A stretch of 6,449 bases of DNA from CAYNTC01 sp964432925 (GTDB lineage: Bacteria > Planctomycetota > Phycisphaerae > Sedimentisphaerales > Anaerobacaceae). Below are positions 5,129-6,449 of the stretch, one piece after another. The notes under the pieces are model-generated. The model searched no databases. It was not told the origin of the DNA and saw only the letters and a list, made by a program, of their open reading frames with translations. The stretch is taken from positions 1-6,449 of the forward strand of contig CAYSPM010000149.1 of assembly GCA_964432925.1 (NCBI GenBank). Reading direction: 5' to 3'. How positions within the stretch are numbered: position 1 is the first letter of the stretch; each line of letters starts with the position of its first letter. The position numbers were made by a program, and so were the translations under genes.

Positions 5129-5326
5129 ATGGTTGATGAAATGACCGATGAACAAATCGAAAGGCAAGATTTTGTAGATAATGCTATATTTTCGCTGGTT
5201 CAGGAAATAAATCCAGCAAACCAAGAAATTTCTTGGGACATCGAAATGATTGGCAAAATTCGAGACGTAATTGTGAACGAACTTGAAAAAAAATTGGGGA
5301 TCACGGAGTTTGAAATATACCCATAG
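5129..5326 (+). CDS. Small acidic protein of unknown function, between methyltransferase remnant and nuclease
   Basis: This 65-residue protein is rich in Asp and Glu and looks mostly helical, with blocks such as 'DEQIERQDFVDNAIFSLVQE' and 'WDIEMIGKIRDVIVNELEKK' and no Cys, signal peptide or membrane segment. It has an excellent ribosome binding site. The frame is open further upstream to a TTG at 5078 that overlaps the methyltransferase end, so 82 residues is the maximum length. The nuclease gene starts 5 bases after its stop and lacks a ribosome binding site of its own. The two are therefore probably made together by coupling. I have a vague impression of similar small proteins beside methylase and nuclease genes but cannot name a family. 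Possible roles are nuclease subunit, specificity factor or inhibitor; none is shown by the sequence. Confidence 0.7.
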   Translation: MVDEMTDEQIERQDFVDNAIFSLVQEINPANQEISWDIEMIGKIRDVIVNELEKKLGITEFEIYP

Positions 5327-5331
5327 CAAAA

Positions 5332-6366
5332 ATGGAAGTTAGAGAATCTCAAATTGAAGATATTTTGGTCAGTGCTCCCATTTTAACCCAGAATATACTG
5401 CGGCTTCAAGAAGAACCTCACCTTCTATCTCGCCAAATGCTAATCCCATCGGGACGTCTTGATCTTCTTTATGCACATCGCACTGATCTACTTCTAATAG
5501 AATTGAAAGCTGTTCCTTTTCAAAAGCAATTCGTTCGGCAACTTTCTGGTTATGTGGGTGACTTACTCAAACTGCAAAGCGGAGGTCAACTTCTTCAGGG
5601 ACGAATCTATCCCTATTTGCTGGTTACCCAAATAACCAAGGCTCAGTCTCAAACCGCCGCTGCTAATCACATACAGTGCGTCGTTTACAACCCTGAGGAA
5701 GTCTTAAACTATTTTTACAATAACATGAAGCCAATAGCCCTCTTTACTGAAACCAAGCCGATTGACATCGGCATATGGAACATCCATCTTATTCATAAGC
5801 TCCTTTACCCAATAGAAGATGGAATAAATAGCGTGAAACAGCTACGAGAGCATATTAGCGGTTCTCCACGAACGCTCTATAACAAAATAAAATTTACAGA
5901 TGAACTTAGACTTGTACATTGGTCTCCAAATAAAGACACTATCTCATTAACAGCCCTCGGTCAGCAATATTGTGAATCTAAGGACCCTATTTTGCCATCT
6001 CGTTTGAGCGAAAGACAAGCTGCCCTTATTCGATCTTTTGTAATGAGCAATCCTTATGAATCATCTGTTGTCCTTGGTATCGCCTCCGCGGTAGAGGCCG
6101 TTTTTGCCCTTGCAAAGAACACGTATCCTGTGCCAATGGCGAATATGATGGCTTACTTCACCTTTCATGCTGGAAAATACTTTGATTGGCAAACAGATAA
6201 AGCGAAGTATAATGCTACAAGGATGTATACCAATTACGCCACCGATTTGGGATTGCTTGCCAAGACTCACAACAATCTATATCTTACACCTGAGGGAATT
6301 AGGTTTACCGTCCACATGCAGTTGCACAAAGGATTAAAGCTCATTGAGTCTATGAAGGTGCTATAG
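5332..6366 (+). CDS. PD-(D/E)XK nuclease with winged-helix-like C-terminal region, probable restriction endonuclease
   Basis: The protein has 344 residues. The N-terminal 130 show a PD-(D/E)XK nuclease core: E9 in 'ESQIEDIL', D44 in 'SGRLDLLY', E57-x-K59 in 'LLLIELKAV', and Q70-x3-Y74. This is the order of metal-binding and catalytic residues in NucS/DUF91-like and related restriction-type nucleases. 'CVVYNPEEVLNYF' closes the domain. The second half has two segments that read like winged helices ending in 'SLTALGQQYC' (about 204-213) and 'YLTPEGIRFTVHMQLHKG' (about 321-338), and may bind DNA or the partner protein. The ATG lies 5 bases after the small ORF stop with no close Shine-Dalgarno sequence, which suggests coupled translation. 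No frameshift or stop is visible, so the nuclease looks intact although the neighbouring methyltransferase is not. Assignment as the cutting partner of that methyltransferase is from gene order. The enzyme type and target sequence are unknown. Confidence 0.75.
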   Translation: MEVRESQIEDILVSAPILTQNILRLQEEPHLLSRQMLIPSGRLDLLYAHRTDLLLIELKAVPFQKQFVRQLSGYVGDLLKLQSGGQLLQGRIYPYLLVTQITKAQSQTAAANHIQCVVYNPEEVLNYFYNNMKPIALFTETKPIDIGIWNIHLIHKLLYPIEDGINSVKQLREHISGSPRTLYNKIKFTDELRLVHWSPNKDTISLTALGQQYCESKDPILPSRLSERQAALIRSFVMSNPYESSVVLGIASAVEAVFALAKNTYPVPMANMMAYFTFHAGKYFDWQTDKAKYNATRMYTNYATDLGLLAKTHNNLYLTPEGIRFTVHMQLHKGLKLIESMKVL

Positions 6367-6449
6367 GTCTTCTCCTTCGCCATACTGGGGTTTTGACGAC
6401 CTTGGGCATAAAGCTGGAACTAAGCTGTTAAATTGCTTTTATCTTCAAG
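6367..6449 (+). other. Tail of the window after the nuclease gene
   Basis: No open frame, hairpin with T-tract or repeat was recognised in these 83 bases, so the end of the cassette's transcript cannot be placed. Confidence 0.4.

Noticed and set aside
6046..6057. S-N-P-Y in the nuclease as a possible methyltransferase catalytic motif
   Set aside because: It is not the full (S/D/N)PP(Y/F) form, lies in a helical-looking segment, and belongs to another protein with its own nuclease motifs.

Overview
The window looks like chromosomal DNA from a Planctomycetota bacterium, most likely of the Phycisphaerae/Sedimentisphaerales type. This is inferred from one recognisable protein style: ECF sigma factors paired with membrane-anchored proteins that carry an 'NIWRIIMK-x-x-ITK' segment, an Ala/Ile/Val-rich membrane helix and a LolA/RseB-like outer domain. 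No rRNA, tRNA or CRISPR array was seen, so the taxonomic call is soft.

Left part (1-3837, all minus strand): two tandem two-gene regulatory operons, transcribed right to left. The upstream operon is an ECF sigma factor (3255-3809) whose stop overlaps, as ATGA, the start of a membrane-anchored LolA-like protein (2065-3258). A strong rho-independent terminator (1964-1991) ends it. The downstream operon is a second ECF sigma factor (1293-1832) followed after 2 bases by a zinc-finger anti-sigma factor (start 1290). That gene runs off the left edge, probably only a few codons before its stop. The two membrane proteins are paralogues over the membrane and outer parts. Only the downstream one has the HxxxCxxC anti-sigma zinc finger. 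In both, the codons just before the membrane helix form a strong Shine-Dalgarno sequence 7 bases ahead of an in-frame ATG, so each gene may make a second, shorter product. Each operon leader also holds a different perfect 12-bp palindrome.

Middle (about 3840-4406): no convincing gene. It holds a perfect 10-bp-stem GC hairpin, two short sequences resembling dispersed palindromic repeats of environmental bacteria, a short TACG-type tandem repeat and a weak candidate promoter. It separates the minus-strand regulatory genes from a plus-strand cassette.

Right part (4407-6366, plus strand): what looks like a restriction-modification locus. Gene one joins a B3-like DNA-binding domain to the start of a DNA methyltransferase that stops right after motif I (DPFVGSGTT), so it has no catalytic (S/D/N)PP(Y/F) motif. 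Gene two is a 65-residue acidic protein of unknown function. Gene three is a PD-(D/E)XK nuclease with winged-helix-like C-terminal parts and visible catalytic residues. An apparently intact nuclease beside a truncated methyltransferase is the most striking feature of the window. It could mean a decayed system, an unusual split or methylation-independent system, or an assembly error at about 5075-5097.
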